A stretch of 64,000 nt of DNA from Allosalinactinospora lopnorensis (GTDB lineage Bacteria > Actinomycetota > Actinomycetes > Streptosporangiales > Streptosporangiaceae). Position 1 is the stretch's first letter. Each line of letters opens with the position of its first letter. Both the position numbers and the translations under genes were made by a program. Where the stretch lies: NCBI RefSeq assembly GCF_000981225.1, contig NZ_LAJC01000025.1, positions 1-64,000 of the forward strand, given 5' to 3'. Of this stretch, positions 1 through 9,952 are shown one piece after another. The notes beneath the pieces are model-generated. The model made no database searches. It saw only the letters and a program-made list of their open reading frames with translations, and was not told where the DNA came from.

Positions 1-166
1 TCAGCTCCGGAACGACGCGGGGGTGCGCCCGGGCGTCTCGGGGATCGGGGACGATCGGCGCCAGCGTGCCGTCGAAGTCGAAGGCCAGCACCGCTCCGGA
101 AGGGGCACTGAGCAGGAGGTCCAGTGCGGCTGAGCCGGCAGTGGTCCGAGGGCGGGGCAGAGTCAT
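1..166 (-). CDS. otsB: Trehalose-6-phosphate phosphatase, N-terminal part (cut by window edge)
   Basis: Only the first 55 residues are visible; the gene runs off the left edge. The HAD-superfamily nucleophile motif DFDGTLAPI lies at about residues 32-40, followed by PDPRDARAHP, as in OtsB proteins that dephosphorylate trehalose-6-phosphate to trehalose. The ATG at 166 is the first start in frame. The synthase gene otsA lies on the same strand 3.4 kb away, so the two trehalose genes are near each other but not adjacent. Family assignment rests on the HAD motif plus this context. Confidence 0.8.
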   Translation of the reverse strand, partial: MTLPRPRTTAGSAALDLLLSAPSGAVLAFDFDGTLAPIVPDPRDARAHPRVVPEL

Positions 167-260
167 GGGTCGCGCCGGAGAAGGTAGGAAGTGTCGGAGA
201 AAGACCATGATGCCGGACGGCATCGGGCTGCCGTGGGACGGATTCCTCCCTACGGCGCCG

Positions 261-584
261 TTACAGTTGGATACCAAGCATACGCGCAGTGCGCCTGCGC
301 CGGCGGTTGGCGCGCAGCCTGCGGAGTCGTTTCACGGTCATCGGGTCGTAGGCGAGGGCTTCGGGGCGGTCGACGAGACCGTTGAGAAGTTGGTAGTAGC
401 GCGTGGGCGAGAAACCGAACTCCTCGCGTATGGCCTGCTCCTTGGAGCCCTCCAGCTTCCACCACTGGCGTTCGAAGGCGAGAATGCGCTGGTCGCGGTC
501 TGCTAGGTCGGGCTCCTCGGTGGATGCCGCAGCACGCCCTGAGGAATCGGACGGTTCTCGGTCATATGGGCCGGCATCTGACAT
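261..584 (-). CDS. DUF3263 domain-containing protein
   Basis: This is a 107-residue basic protein. The core ILAFERQWWKLEGSKEQAI, then FGFSPTRYYQLLN and LVDRPEALAYDPMTVKRLRRLR, matches DUF3263, a small actinobacterial family of unknown function. The C-terminal third is strongly arginine-rich, which suggests nucleic-acid binding (inference). It lies between otsB and the divergently transcribed SAM hydrolase gene. The first 30 residues are variable and acidic, so the start at 584 is less certain than the core. Confidence 0.85.
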   Translation of the reverse strand: MSDAGPYDREPSDSSGRAAASTEEPDLADRDQRILAFERQWWKLEGSKEQAIREEFGFSPTRYYQLLNGLVDRPEALAYDPMTVKRLRRLRANRRRRRTARMLGIQL

Positions 585-657
585 TGGGCGCCTCCTCGTC
601 CGGATTGGCGCGACTTATGGTAGCGACTCATGACCTTCGCTGAGGAGATGAATCCTG

Positions 658-1515
658 TTGAGTTCCCCTGCGGGTTACAGTTGCCTGTCCTTCCTCACCG
701 ACTACGGGCGCGAAGACGGCTTCGTGGCCGTTTGCCACGGTCAGATGCTTGTGCACGCTCCCGCCGCGCGCGTCGTGGACATAACGCACGAGGTGCCGCC
801 GGGGGACGTCCGGCGTGGGGCGACGGTCCTCGCCGAGACCGTCCCCGAGCTGCCGCCGGGGGTCCATGTGGCGGTCGTCGACCCCGGCGTGGGGACCGAG
901 CGGCGCAGCGTCGTGGTGTTGGCGGGCGGGCATGCCCTCGTCGGCCCGGACAATGGGCTCCTGGTATGGGCGGCCGGGGCCCTTGGCGGGATCGATGCCT
1001 GCTACGAGATCGACAACACCAGCCTGTGGCGACACCCGGTGTCGGCGACCTTCCACGGCCGGGACATCTACGCGCCGGTCGGCGCCCGGATCGCCGCGGG
1101 ACTGGAGCCGTCGCGGGCGGGAACCGAGTTCCCGGCGTCTGCCCTGGTCCGGCTGCCGGAGCCCCGCCGGGAGGTCACCGGCGGGACTGCCCGGGGCGAG
1201 GTGCGCGCGATCGACCGCTTCGGCAACTGCCAACTGACCGTGCTGCGGGAGGACCTGGTACGCGCGGGCGGCGGGAGTGCTGAACCCGCCGGTTCCTTCC
1301 GGGTGCGTACCCCCGGCGGGCGGTGGACGGTCCCGTTCGGCACCACCTTCGGTTCGGTCGGCCCCGGCGAGCCGGTGGTCCTGGTGGACTCCGCGGGCTA
1401 CATCGCGGTCGCCGAGAATAGCGGGGACGCCGCCCGTCGCTTCGGTCTCTCCGTCGGCGCGGCCGTGGACCTTGAACCTGTGACCAGGGAGAGTCGCTCC
1501 GATACGGTCGGTTAG
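658..1515 (+). CDS. SAM hydrolase / SAM hydroxide adenosyltransferase family (DUF62)
   Basis: This 285-residue protein has the DUF62 hallmarks: FLTDYG near residue 12, DITHEVPPGDVRRGA, VDPGVGTERR, GPDNGLL, TFHGRDIYAPV and a C-terminal domain with VPFGTTF. Known members hydrolyse S-adenosylmethionine to adenosine and methionine using hydroxide; halogenases of the same fold make halo-deoxyadenosine. I see nothing specific for a halogenase. Translation starts at TTG 658, about ten bases after GAGGAG. A SAM-sensing riboswitch lies 4 kb downstream, but no operon link is visible. Confidence 0.88.
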   Translation: MSSPAGYSCLSFLTDYGREDGFVAVCHGQMLVHAPAARVVDITHEVPPGDVRRGATVLAETVPELPPGVHVAVVDPGVGTERRSVVVLAGGHALVGPDNGLLVWAAGALGGIDACYEIDNTSLWRHPVSATFHGRDIYAPVGARIAAGLEPSRAGTEFPASALVRLPEPRREVTGGTARGEVRAIDRFGNCQLTVLREDLVRAGGGSAEPAGSFRVRTPGGRWTVPFGTTFGSVGPGEPVVLVDSAGYIAVAENSGDAARRFGLSVGAAVDLEPVTRESRSDTVG

Positions 1516-1633
1516 ACCGGTGCTCGTCCCTCGGCGCCGGCCGCAGGCGCGTCCGTGGCAGAATGATCAGCGCCCGCACGCCTGGTCAGGGCCGCATCCA
1601 GCTCTCCCGACCGCTTATGGAGGAACCACCGCC

Positions 1634-2827
1634 ATGCCCACGAGTACCGCCGGTGTCCTCGCGCCTGGAATGTGTGGAGCGCTCGTGGCGGTGCATCTCG
1701 CGGCCGCGGCACCGGCCGCGGCCGGCGGCCAGCAGGATCTCCGCTACGACCAGCAGGGGCTGCAGACCGTCGGCGCCGCCGAGGCGTGGGAGCGGAACAG
1801 GGGCAGTGGGATCGCGGTCGCGGTGCTCGATACCGGGGTGGACGACTCCCATCCCGACCTCGAAGGCGGGGTGGCCATCGGCGACGATTTCACCGGTCAG
1901 GAGCTCGGAACGGGGGACGGCGGCTACGGGGAGCACGGCACCGCACTGGCCGGGATCATCGCCGCCAGCGGGCACGGCCAGGAGCACTCGGGCGGTGTCC
2001 TGGGCGTGGCACCGGAGGCCGAGATCCTGTCGGTGCGGGTCGCCGCGGACGGAGGCGAGGACCCCGAGGTCTCCGAGGAGGCCCTGGAGCGCGGGATCCG
2101 ATACGCCGTCTCCGAAGGAGCGCAGGTCATCATGCTGCCGGACAGTGACGCGGGCGAGGAGGAGCAGAAGGCGGTCGGCCACGCTGCCCGGAACGGCGTG
2201 GTGGTCGTCGCGCCGGTCGGATCCGGCCTCGCGGACCACGACCGGGTGCTCGCCGTCGGCGCGGTCGACAACGGCCTGGCCTCCCAGGAGGCCGCGGCCG
2301 GGAACGGTGGTGCCGCGTTGAGCGCTCCCGGGACAGAGGTGCCGGCGCCCGCTGCCGGTGGCGGCTACACCGAAGTGAACGGGGACGCGGCGGCGGCCGC
2401 GTTCGTGGCCGGGGCGGCCGCGATGCTCCGCGCCGAACATCCGCAGCTGCTCCCGGGTCAGATCACCGAGGCGCTGGTCGAGGGTGCCCAGCCCGCCGCG
2501 GGCGAGGACGGCATCGGTGTGCTGCACGTCCCGGGCGCGATGGCCGCCGCCGGGGAAACGGCGGAGGACGTGCCCCTCTACAACGAGGATCTCGTGGCGG
2601 ATGAGGACGAAGACCCGCTGGTACCGATGTGGGCCTGGGGAGTCGGCGGTGCCGTCCTGCTGATCGTCCTGATCGCTGTAGGGGCCGTCCGGATGAACCG
2701 CTCGCTGAGCAACCCCTACGACCTGCCGCGGCGAGACGACGCTGCGCAGCCCGCGGAACCGGCGGAGGCCGATGCGGGGCGGACCGGCGGGCGCGGACGC
2801 CGCCGCGGCCGGCGCCGGGCGCGCTGA
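1634..2827 (+). CDS. Mycosin-like S8 (subtilisin) fold protein without catalytic serine, membrane anchored
   Basis: This 397-residue protein has a short hydrophobic signal segment (about 11-31), a subtilisin-like domain (about 45-305), one transmembrane helix (about 331-353) and a basic Arg/Gly-rich tail. That is the architecture of MycP mycosins of type VII secretion. The Asp motif VAVLDTGVDDSHPDL (Asp66) and the His motif EHGTALAG (His101) are present. Where subtilases read GTSMAxP, this protein reads GDAAAAAFVAG, so the nucleophile position (252) is Ala, and the oxyanion-hole Asn region reads APVGSG. It is therefore probably an inactive pseudoprotease. ATG 1634 follows GGAGGAA by nine bases. 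No other ESX genes are in the window. Confidence 0.8.
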   Translation: MPTSTAGVLAPGMCGALVAVHLAAAAPAAAGGQQDLRYDQQGLQTVGAAEAWERNRGSGIAVAVLDTGVDDSHPDLEGGVAIGDDFTGQELGTGDGGYGEHGTALAGIIAASGHGQEHSGGVLGVAPEAEILSVRVAADGGEDPEVSEEALERGIRYAVSEGAQVIMLPDSDAGEEEQKAVGHAARNGVVVVAPVGSGLADHDRVLAVGAVDNGLASQEAAAGNGGAALSAPGTEVPAPAAGGGYTEVNGDAAAAAFVAGAAAMLRAEHPQLLPGQITEALVEGAQPAAGEDGIGVLHVPGAMAAAGETAEDVPLYNEDLVADEDEDPLVPMWAWGVGGAVLLIVLIAVGAVRMNRSLSNPYDLPRRDDAAQPAEPAEADAGRTGGRGRRRGRRRAR

Positions 2828-2996
2828 CCAGGTACAGCTACGCGCTGCGGGCAACTGGTCTGGTCCGCGCGGCTTCCCGGGTAACCGTTGAACGCCTTAT
2901 ACCCTGGCGGTACCGGTGACTCCGAGAGTGACCGGTATGGTCCAATGGGATTCCAGGGGTTGACGTCGGGCCTGTTCGGGAACAGGCTGTGGAGGC

Positions 2997-3569
2997 ATGT
3001 CCCCCAACAACGGTCCCTCCCCATTGCCGTCCCGTGCCGGCGGGCGCTCCGAGCCGGCCGGTGATGAGCACTCCGGCGGCTGGGTACACCTGGTCGACTA
3101 CGACCCGAAATGGCCCTACCTGTTCCAACGCGAAGCCGAGCGCATCCGCGAGTTCCTGGGCGGGAAGGCGCTGCGCGTCGAGCACGTCGGATCCACGGCG
3201 GTTCCGGGGCTGGTGGCCAAACCCTGTGTGGACGTGTTGCTCGTCGTGGCCGACGCCGCGAACGAGGACGCCTACCTGCCCAGCCTGGAGCAGGCGGGCT
3301 ACACGCTGCACATCCGGGAGCCCGGCTGGCATGAGCACCGGGTGTTCAAGGGGCCGGATGTCAACATGAACCTGCACGTTTTCAGTGACGGTTCCGTCGA
3401 GGTGGACCGGATGCTGCGCTTCCGCGACCGGTTACGTGCGGACAGCGACGACCGCGGGCTCTACGCACAGGCCAAGCGCGCGCTTGTTGAGAAGAAGTGG
3501 GAGCGGGTGCAGGATTACACGGACGCCAAGTCCGGAATCGTCGAGGAGATCATCGCCCGGACGGGGTGA
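2997..3569 (+). CDS. GrpB family protein (nucleotidyltransferase-like, UPF0157)
   Basis: The 190-residue sequence matches the GrpB/UPF0157 family: VHLVDYDPKWPYLF, then RVEHVGSTAVPGLVAKPCVD with the GS and D pattern of minimal nucleotidyltransferases, and later HEHRVFKGP and NLHVFSDGS. A homologous domain is fused to dephospho-CoA kinase in some actinobacteria; this copy stands alone. The substrate is not known. GGAGG lies only one base before ATG 2997, so the start is uncertain. A 16-bp palindrome, CCTGTTCGGGAACAGG, is just upstream at 2971-2986. Confidence 0.8.
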   Translation: MSPNNGPSPLPSRAGGRSEPAGDEHSGGWVHLVDYDPKWPYLFQREAERIREFLGGKALRVEHVGSTAVPGLVAKPCVDVLLVVADAANEDAYLPSLEQAGYTLHIREPGWHEHRVFKGPDVNMNLHVFSDGSVEVDRMLRFRDRLRADSDDRGLYAQAKRALVEKKWERVQDYTDAKSGIVEEIIARTG

Positions 3570-3599
3570 GGCCTCCTCGACGAAACGGACGGGAGAGAC

Positions 3600-5059
3600 T
3601 TACTGCAGCGCGCGCAACTGCTCGTTGAACCAGCGCTGCGGCGACATCGCGGACGCGGACTCGACGAGGCGATCGCAGCGGGCACGCCGCTTCTCCGCGG
3701 ACATGGACAGGCCCGTATGCAGCGCCTCCGCGGTCTCGGTGATGTCGTAGGGATTCACCAGCAGCGCGTCGCGCCCCAGATCGTCGGCGGCCCCCGCTTC
3801 GGTCGACAGCACCAGCGCGCAGCCGTTGTGCGACAGCACCGGTCCTTCCTTCGCGACCAGGTTCATACCGTCGCGGATCGGGTTCACCAGCAGCACATCG
3901 GCCAGCTGGTAGGCGGCCAGGGAGCGCGGGTAGTCGTCGTTCACCTCGAGGACCAGAGGGGTCCAGTCGGGCGTGCCGAATTCCTCGTTGATCTCCTCGG
4001 CGGTGCGCCGCACGGAGTCGGTGTATTCGCGGTACTCCGGCACATCGCCCCGGCTCGGGTAGCGAACGCCAGGTGGGTGACGCGGCCCCGCCATTCCGGC
4101 CGCGTGGCCAGCATCTCGCGGTAGGCGTCCAGCCCCCGCACGATGTTCTTGGACAGCTCGGTGCGGTCCACGCGCACGATGAGCCTCGTGTCGCCGACAC
4201 GCTCACGCAGCTTCGCCCGGCGCTCGGCGACGTCCTCGGCCGCCGCGCGCTCGCGCAGCGCCTCGCCGTCGGCGCCCAGACCGTGCACGCCGACCTTGAC
4301 GATGCGGCCTCCGTACTCGATGGTGCGCTTATCCCGGTCGATCTTCGCGCGCAGGAACGTCTCGCAGCACCCGACGAAGGCGTCGGCCCACCGCCGGCTG
4401 AGGAACCCGAGGTGATCGGCGCCCAGCATGCCTTCGAGCAGCTCGCGCCTGATGTCGTTCGGGAGCATCCGGAAGTACTCCGGCGGTGCCCACGGTGTGT
4501 GCTGGAAGTGCGCGATCCGCAGGTCGGGGCGGCGGCCGCGCACCATGCGGGGGACGAGGGCGAGGTGGTAGTCCTGTACGGCGACACGCGCGTTGTCATC
4601 GGCCCCTGTGATCAGGGCTTCGCAGAAGGCCGCGTTGTAGTTGCGGTAGTCCTCCCACTCGGCGCGGAAGGCGGCGTCGAACCCGGGCTTGTTCGGGGTG
4701 TCGTAGAGGAGGTGGTGGACGAACCACAGTGTGGAGTTGGCCACCCGGGTGTAGGCGTTGCTGAACGTGTCGGGCGGTATGTCGAGCATGCGCACCCGCA
4801 TGCTGTCCAGGTCGAATCCGGCCAGATCGAGCCGACCCTCAGGGGCCGAGGCCGCGGCCTTGCGATCGGCTTCGGAGAGCGCCGCGCACACCCACAGGGT
4901 GTCCGTCTCCGCCGCGACCGAGCTCAGCCCGGACACCAGCCCGCCGCCTCCGCGCCGATGTGTGAGCGAGCCGCCGTCACTGATCGAAAAGGACACCGGT
5001 CCCCTGTTGGAAGCGACGAGGATCTGCGCCTTGTCCACCTGATCGTCCACCTCTCGCAC
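3600..5059 (-). CDS. otsA: Trehalose-6-phosphate synthase, reading frame broken by one base
   Basis: The product joins UDP-glucose and glucose-6-phosphate to trehalose-6-phosphate, the substrate of OtsB. The N-terminal frame (from GTG 5059) has LVASNRGPVSF, RRGGGGLVSGL, the substrate-loop motif VQDYHLALVPRMVR and RVDRTELSKNI. The frame breaks after THLAFA. The next frame continues with YPSRGDVPEYREYTDSV, VNPIRDGMNLVAKE and LVNPYD to the stop at 3600. Restoring one base near 4061-4063 (GC|TAC read as GCNTAC) gives 486 residues, the normal family length. The other half is intact, so a consensus error is more likely than a true pseudogene. GTG codons a few residues inside could also be the start. 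Confidence 0.85.
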
Positions 5060-5111
5060 GGATTCGGGATGAACCGCTCGTCAACCCCGGGCTACTGCCA
5101 ACCTACGCCTC

Positions 5112-5142
5112 CACCTCCGCAACGGATTCGGCGACGGAGGTG
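5112..5142. other. Hairpin in the otsA-thrC divergent intergenic region
   Basis: CACCTCCG at 5112-5119 pairs with CGGAGGTG at 5135-5142. The rest of 5060-5405 has no supportable gene; it should hold the promoters of otsA (leftward) and of the riboswitch transcript (rightward). I could not assign -35/-10 boxes with confidence. Confidence 0.35.
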
Positions 5143-5405
5143 TATTAGGTCTCGCCCTTCTCGGCCCACCACAAACCCGCCCTTTCGCGCCGGCCCTTTG
5201 CCCCCGGCCGGCTTTTCCGCCATATGCGTCCCCAGCCCTGCTCCGGTGCCGCGGGCCGGGCCCGGCGACCCTGCGGCGAGCGGCGCCTGTCTCACGGGCT
5301 GAGAAGCTCCCTTGCAGGTAGGCCTACCCCCGATGGAAAACCGGACACGCTGTCGGTTAAAGTGACCAACGGATCTTCACTGGAGTCGAACACAACCGCA
5401 TATTG

Positions 5406-5546
5406 CTCATCCAGAGGGGTGGAGGGACCGGCCCTGCGAAGCCCCGGCAACCATCTCGGCATGCGTTTCTCGCGGCACCTGCGAGGCGGCCGAGGCAGGT
5501 GCCAACTCCGGCCTGGAGTCAGATCGGCTCTGAGGGAAGATGAGGG
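5406..5546 (+). promoter_or_regulatory. SAM-I (S-box) riboswitch
   Basis: The S-box signature is clear: AGAGGGGTGGAGGGACCGGC, then GAAGCCCCGGCAACC (5438-5452), then AGGTGCCAACTCC (5497-5509). P1 closes by pairing CTCATC (5406-5411) with GATGAG (5539-5544). The candidate ribosome-binding site GAGGGGAGA (5542-5550) overlaps the 3' strand of P1, and no separate terminator hairpin fits before the ATG at 5559. Repression of translation when SAM is bound is therefore the likely mechanism (inference). Methionine/SAM supply controls the downstream genes. Confidence 0.93.
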
Positions 5547-5558
5547 GAGACGCCTCGC

Positions 5559-6824
5559 ATGGTGATGACCGCCACCGAATCCGGGACGAGTGCCAGCCGT
5601 TCTTTCGGACCCGCTGTAGCCCTGTCCTGCCGGGAGTGCGGAGAGCGCTACGATCTGGGCCCGCGCTTCGCGTGTGACTTCTGTTTCGGCCCGCTTGAGA
5701 TCGCCTATGAGTTCGGCGAGGTCAGCCGCGAGTCCATCGGCCGCGGCCCGAACAACATCTGGCGCTACGCCGGGCTGCTGCCGGTTCCGGACAGCGTCGC
5801 GGAACTGCCGAACATGAACCCCGGCCTGACCCCGCTGGTCCGGGCCGACCGGCTCGCCGCCGAAGTGGGCCTGCGGTCCCTGCACATCAAGGACGACTCC
5901 GCCAACCCCACCCACTCGTTCAAGGACCGCGTGGTCGCCATGGCGGTCGAGGCCGCGCGCACGTTCGGGTTCACCACCCTGTCCTGCTCCTCGACCGGCA
6001 ACCTCGCCGGGGCCGTGGGCGCCGCCGCGGCCCGTGCGGGCTTCCGCTCCTGCGTGTTCATTCCGGCCGGGCTGGAAGAGGGCAAGGTCGTGATGGCCGC
6101 GGTCTACGGCGGGCGCCTCGTGGCGATCGACGGCAACTACGACGACGTCAACCGCTTCTGCTCCGAACTCATCGGCGACCCCGCCGGTGAGGACTGGGGC
6201 TTCGTCAACGTCAACCTCCGCCCCTACTACGCGGAGGGATCCAAGACCCTGGCCTACGAGATCGCCGAGCAGCTCGGCTGGCGGCTGCCCGAGCAGATCA
6301 TCGTCCCGATCGCGTCGGGGTCGCAGCTCACCAAGGTCGACAAGGGGTTCCGCGACCTCATCAAGGTGGGCCTGGTCGAGGACCGGCCCTACAAGATCTT
6401 CGGCGCGCAGGCCACGGGGTGCTCCCCGGTCGCGCAGGCCTGGGAGAACGGCCACGAGGTCGTACAGCCGGTCAAGCCCGACACCATCGCCAAGTCCCTG
6501 GCGATCGGCAACCCCGCCGACGGCCCGTACGTGTTGGACGTCTGCAACCGCACCGGCGGCTCCGTGGCGCACGTCAGCGACGCCGAGATCGTCGACTCCA
6601 TCAAGCTCCTGGCACGGACCGAGGGGATCTTCGCCGAGACCGCGGGAGGCGTCACGACCGGCGTGCTGCGCAAGCTGGTCGCCGAGGGGACGCTCGATCC
6701 CCAGGCCGAGACCGTTGTCCTGAACACGGGCGACGGCCTCAAGACGCTCAACGCGGTGGACGCCGGTGTCACCGCGACCATCAAGCCGTCCCTCGACGCG
6801 TTCAAGGACGCCGGGCTGCTCTGA
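5559..6824 (+). CDS. thrC: Threonine synthase family PLP enzyme (threonine or homocysteine synthase)
   Basis: This 421-residue fold-type II PLP enzyme begins with a zinc-ribbon-like segment (Cys24, 27, 39, 42), has the Schiff-base lysine in NPTHSFKDR (Lys122), CSSTGNLAGAV for phosphate/PLP contact, and SGSQLTKVDKGF. The family converts O-phosphohomoserine to threonine. The context is unusual for threonine synthesis: there is no hom or thrB, the gene lies directly under a SAM-I riboswitch, and it is followed by a sulfur-carrier-like protein. Making homocysteine from O-phosphohomoserine with carrier-bound sulfur would explain this arrangement (inference). ATG 5559 is used; ATG 5565 is possible. 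Confidence 0.88.
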   Translation: MVMTATESGTSASRSFGPAVALSCRECGERYDLGPRFACDFCFGPLEIAYEFGEVSRESIGRGPNNIWRYAGLLPVPDSVAELPNMNPGLTPLVRADRLAAEVGLRSLHIKDDSANPTHSFKDRVVAMAVEAARTFGFTTLSCSSTGNLAGAVGAAAARAGFRSCVFIPAGLEEGKVVMAAVYGGRLVAIDGNYDDVNRFCSELIGDPAGEDWGFVNVNLRPYYAEGSKTLAYEIAEQLGWRLPEQIIVPIASGSQLTKVDKGFRDLIKVGLVEDRPYKIFGAQATGCSPVAQAWENGHEVVQPVKPDTIAKSLAIGNPADGPYVLDVCNRTGGSVAHVSDAEIVDSIKLLARTEGIFAETAGGVTTGVLRKLVAEGTLDPQAETVVLNTGDGLKTLNAVDAGVTATIKPSLDAFKDAGLL

Positions 6825-6890
6825 GCAGCTGCCGCAGGGGGATCTTCGCCCACTTCGCCGATTCCGACCGAGCAAGGAGTACCCACCGCC

Positions 6891-7165
6891 ATGAGCGTCA
6901 GCGTCCGCGTTCCGACGATCCTGCGCACCTACACCAAGGACGCGGCCGAGGTCACCGCCGAGGGCGACACCCTCAAGGCGGTCCTGGCCGATCTGGAGGC
7001 CAACTACCCGGGCATCCAGGCCCGGATCCTCGACGACTCCGGCAAGGTCCGCCGTTTCGTCAACGTGTATGTGGGCGACGAGGACGTGCGGTTCACCGAG
7101 GGGTTGGACACGGCTGTCGCTGATGGCAGCCAGATCTCGATCATCCTGCTGTCGCCGGTGGGTGA
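6891..7165 (+). CDS. MoaD/ThiS-type sulfur-carrier protein, C-terminus frameshifted
   Basis: This ubiquitin-like protein (VRVPTILRTYT, GDTLKAVLADLEANYPG, RFVNVYVGDEDVRF) follows the ThrC-family gene by 66 bases. As written the frame misses the diagnostic tail and would read on to 7271. If one C is restored in the CC at 7145-7146, the protein ends IIPAVAGG and stops at 7163-7165, giving 91 residues with the C-terminal Gly-Gly that is adenylated and thiocarboxylated in this family. The frame break is very probably a sequence error. Co-transcription under the SAM riboswitch suggests it donates sulfur for homocysteine formation (inference). Confidence 0.85.
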
Positions 7166-7309
7166 ACGCGGTCCCACCGTTGCCGTCCTGGCAGCATCGC
7201 GGAACCCGCGCTCGCCGGCTGCTCCGGTGCGCGCGGGTTCCGTGTGTTCGGCCACGGTGACCTGCGGGTGACCGGGTTCGTGAGCACGGGTGAAAACGCG
7301 GTCAAGGTG

Positions 7310-7336
7310 TTTGCACTCCCTTGGGGAGAGTGCTAA
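7310..7336 (+). promoter_or_regulatory. CIRCE operator 1 upstream of groEL
   Basis: TTTGCACTC (7310-7318), nine bases, then GAGTGCTAA (7328-7336) is a CIRCE element with one mismatch from the consensus left arm. It overlaps a plausible promoter, TTGCAC at 7312-7317 and TAAAAA at 7334-7339. HrcA binding here would repress groEL at normal temperature. hrcA is not in this window. Confidence 0.8.
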
Positions 7337-7346
7337 AAAAGGAGCG

Positions 7347-7373
7347 TTAGCACTCTGAGTTGATGAGTGCTAA
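7347..7373 (+). promoter_or_regulatory. CIRCE operator 2 upstream of groEL
   Basis: TTAGCACTC (7347-7355), a nine-base spacer, then GAGTGCTAA (7365-7373) is a perfect CIRCE inverted repeat, 10 bp after the first. It would lie in the groEL leader, 128 bases before the start codon. The rest of 7374-7501 shows no gene. Confidence 0.93.
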
Positions 7374-7393
7374 TTCCGGGATCGAGACGATGA

Positions 7394-9133
<1,740 letters not shown>

Positions 9134-9274
9134 AGGTCCTTCGCTGGGTCTTCGCGGTCCTGGATACGCGTCCCGAAACCTGCGACGACAAGGGCGGTTC
9201 CCTGCGGGGGCCGCCCTTGCTCGTCTCCGGGCCCTTGCTCTCCGGTTTCCGCGCCGAGGCGGCGGCCTCACGGA

Positions 9275-9847
9275 TCAGGCCCTCCGGTAGAGGGTGAAAT
9301 CGGCCCCGCTGTTGAAGCCGCGGGTGTGCACCCGTTTGAGCGGTGCGGGGGCGAACTCCCCGGCGAATACGGGGAGCCCCGCGCCCGCGACGACCGGGTA
9401 GCGCTTCACGAGCATCTCGTCGATCTCCGGCAGCAGGGCCCCGGCCAGGTGTGCGCCGCCGATCAGGCAGATTCCCAGGTCGCCCTCCTCCCGTTTGAGC
9501 GAGCGGACCAGCTCCCGCGGATCGTCGCGGACGATCCGCACCGCGGGGTCGGGGCTGTGCTCGATGGTCCGCGAGGGCACGTACTGCCGCATGTGGGCGT
9601 AAGGGCTGGTGATCCCCTCGTCCAAGGCGATCTGGTAGGAGATGCGCCCTTGCAGCAGGGTGTCGAAGTGCCGGTTCGCCGCGGTGATGCCGAACGTCCC
9701 GCGAACGTGGGTGGGCACGGTCTCCGGATACTCCCTTGCGGCGTACTTGGTGACGTCCGGGGCGAGCGGGAAGAAGTCGAACGACCCGTCCGGCCCGCAG
9801 ATGAACCCGTCAGCGGTCTGGGCGACGAAGTAGGTCAGTTTTCGCAC
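9275..9847 (-). CDS. Dihydrofolate reductase family protein (RibD C-terminal-like)
   Basis: The 190-residue protein starts KLTYFVAQTADGFICGPDGS and has LLQGRISYQIAL, DLGICLIGGAHLAGALLPEIDEMLV and PVVAGAGLPVFAG, the pattern of the RibD-C/DHFR-like NADPH-dependent reductases. Actual substrates of this group are mostly unknown. It starts at GTG 9847 after GGGGAGG. It is transcribed divergently from a TetR gene, with a large inverted repeat between them, so that regulator probably controls it. Confidence 0.85.
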   Translation of the reverse strand: MRKLTYFVAQTADGFICGPDGSFDFFPLAPDVTKYAAREYPETVPTHVRGTFGITAANRHFDTLLQGRISYQIALDEGITSPYAHMRQYVPSRTIEHSPDPAVRIVRDDPRELVRSLKREEGDLGICLIGGAHLAGALLPEIDEMLVKRYPVVAGAGLPVFAGEFAPAPLKRVHTRGFNSGADFTLYRRA

Positions 9848-9883
9848 GGGGCCTCCCCAGAAGGGAATCGCGGGCAGATGACA

Positions 9884-9925
9884 ACTACAATTGAAGTACT
9901 TCAGTTATAGTACTTCGACTGTAGT
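9884..9925. promoter_or_regulatory. Likely TetR operator (long inverted repeat)
   Basis: ACTACAATTGAAGTACT (9884-9900) and AGTACTTCGACTGTAGT (9909-9925) are inverted repeats matching at 15 of 17 positions across an 8-base AT-rich centre. The site lies between divergent reductase and TetR genes, 28 bases before the TetR start, where it would cover both promoters. Confidence 0.75.
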
Positions 9926-9952
9926 GATTGTCCAGAGGTTTCCGGAGGGGCC

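Noticed and set aside
2971-2986. LexA/SOS box before the GrpB gene (CCTGTTCGGGAACAGG)
   Set aside because: Half-sites are in the wrong orientation and spacing for the actinobacterial GAAC-N4-GTTC box; it also lacks the N7 spacing of the element's operators.
5292-6875. Long antisense gene over thrC and the riboswitch
   Set aside because: It is a shadow frame caused by high GC at third positions of thrC.
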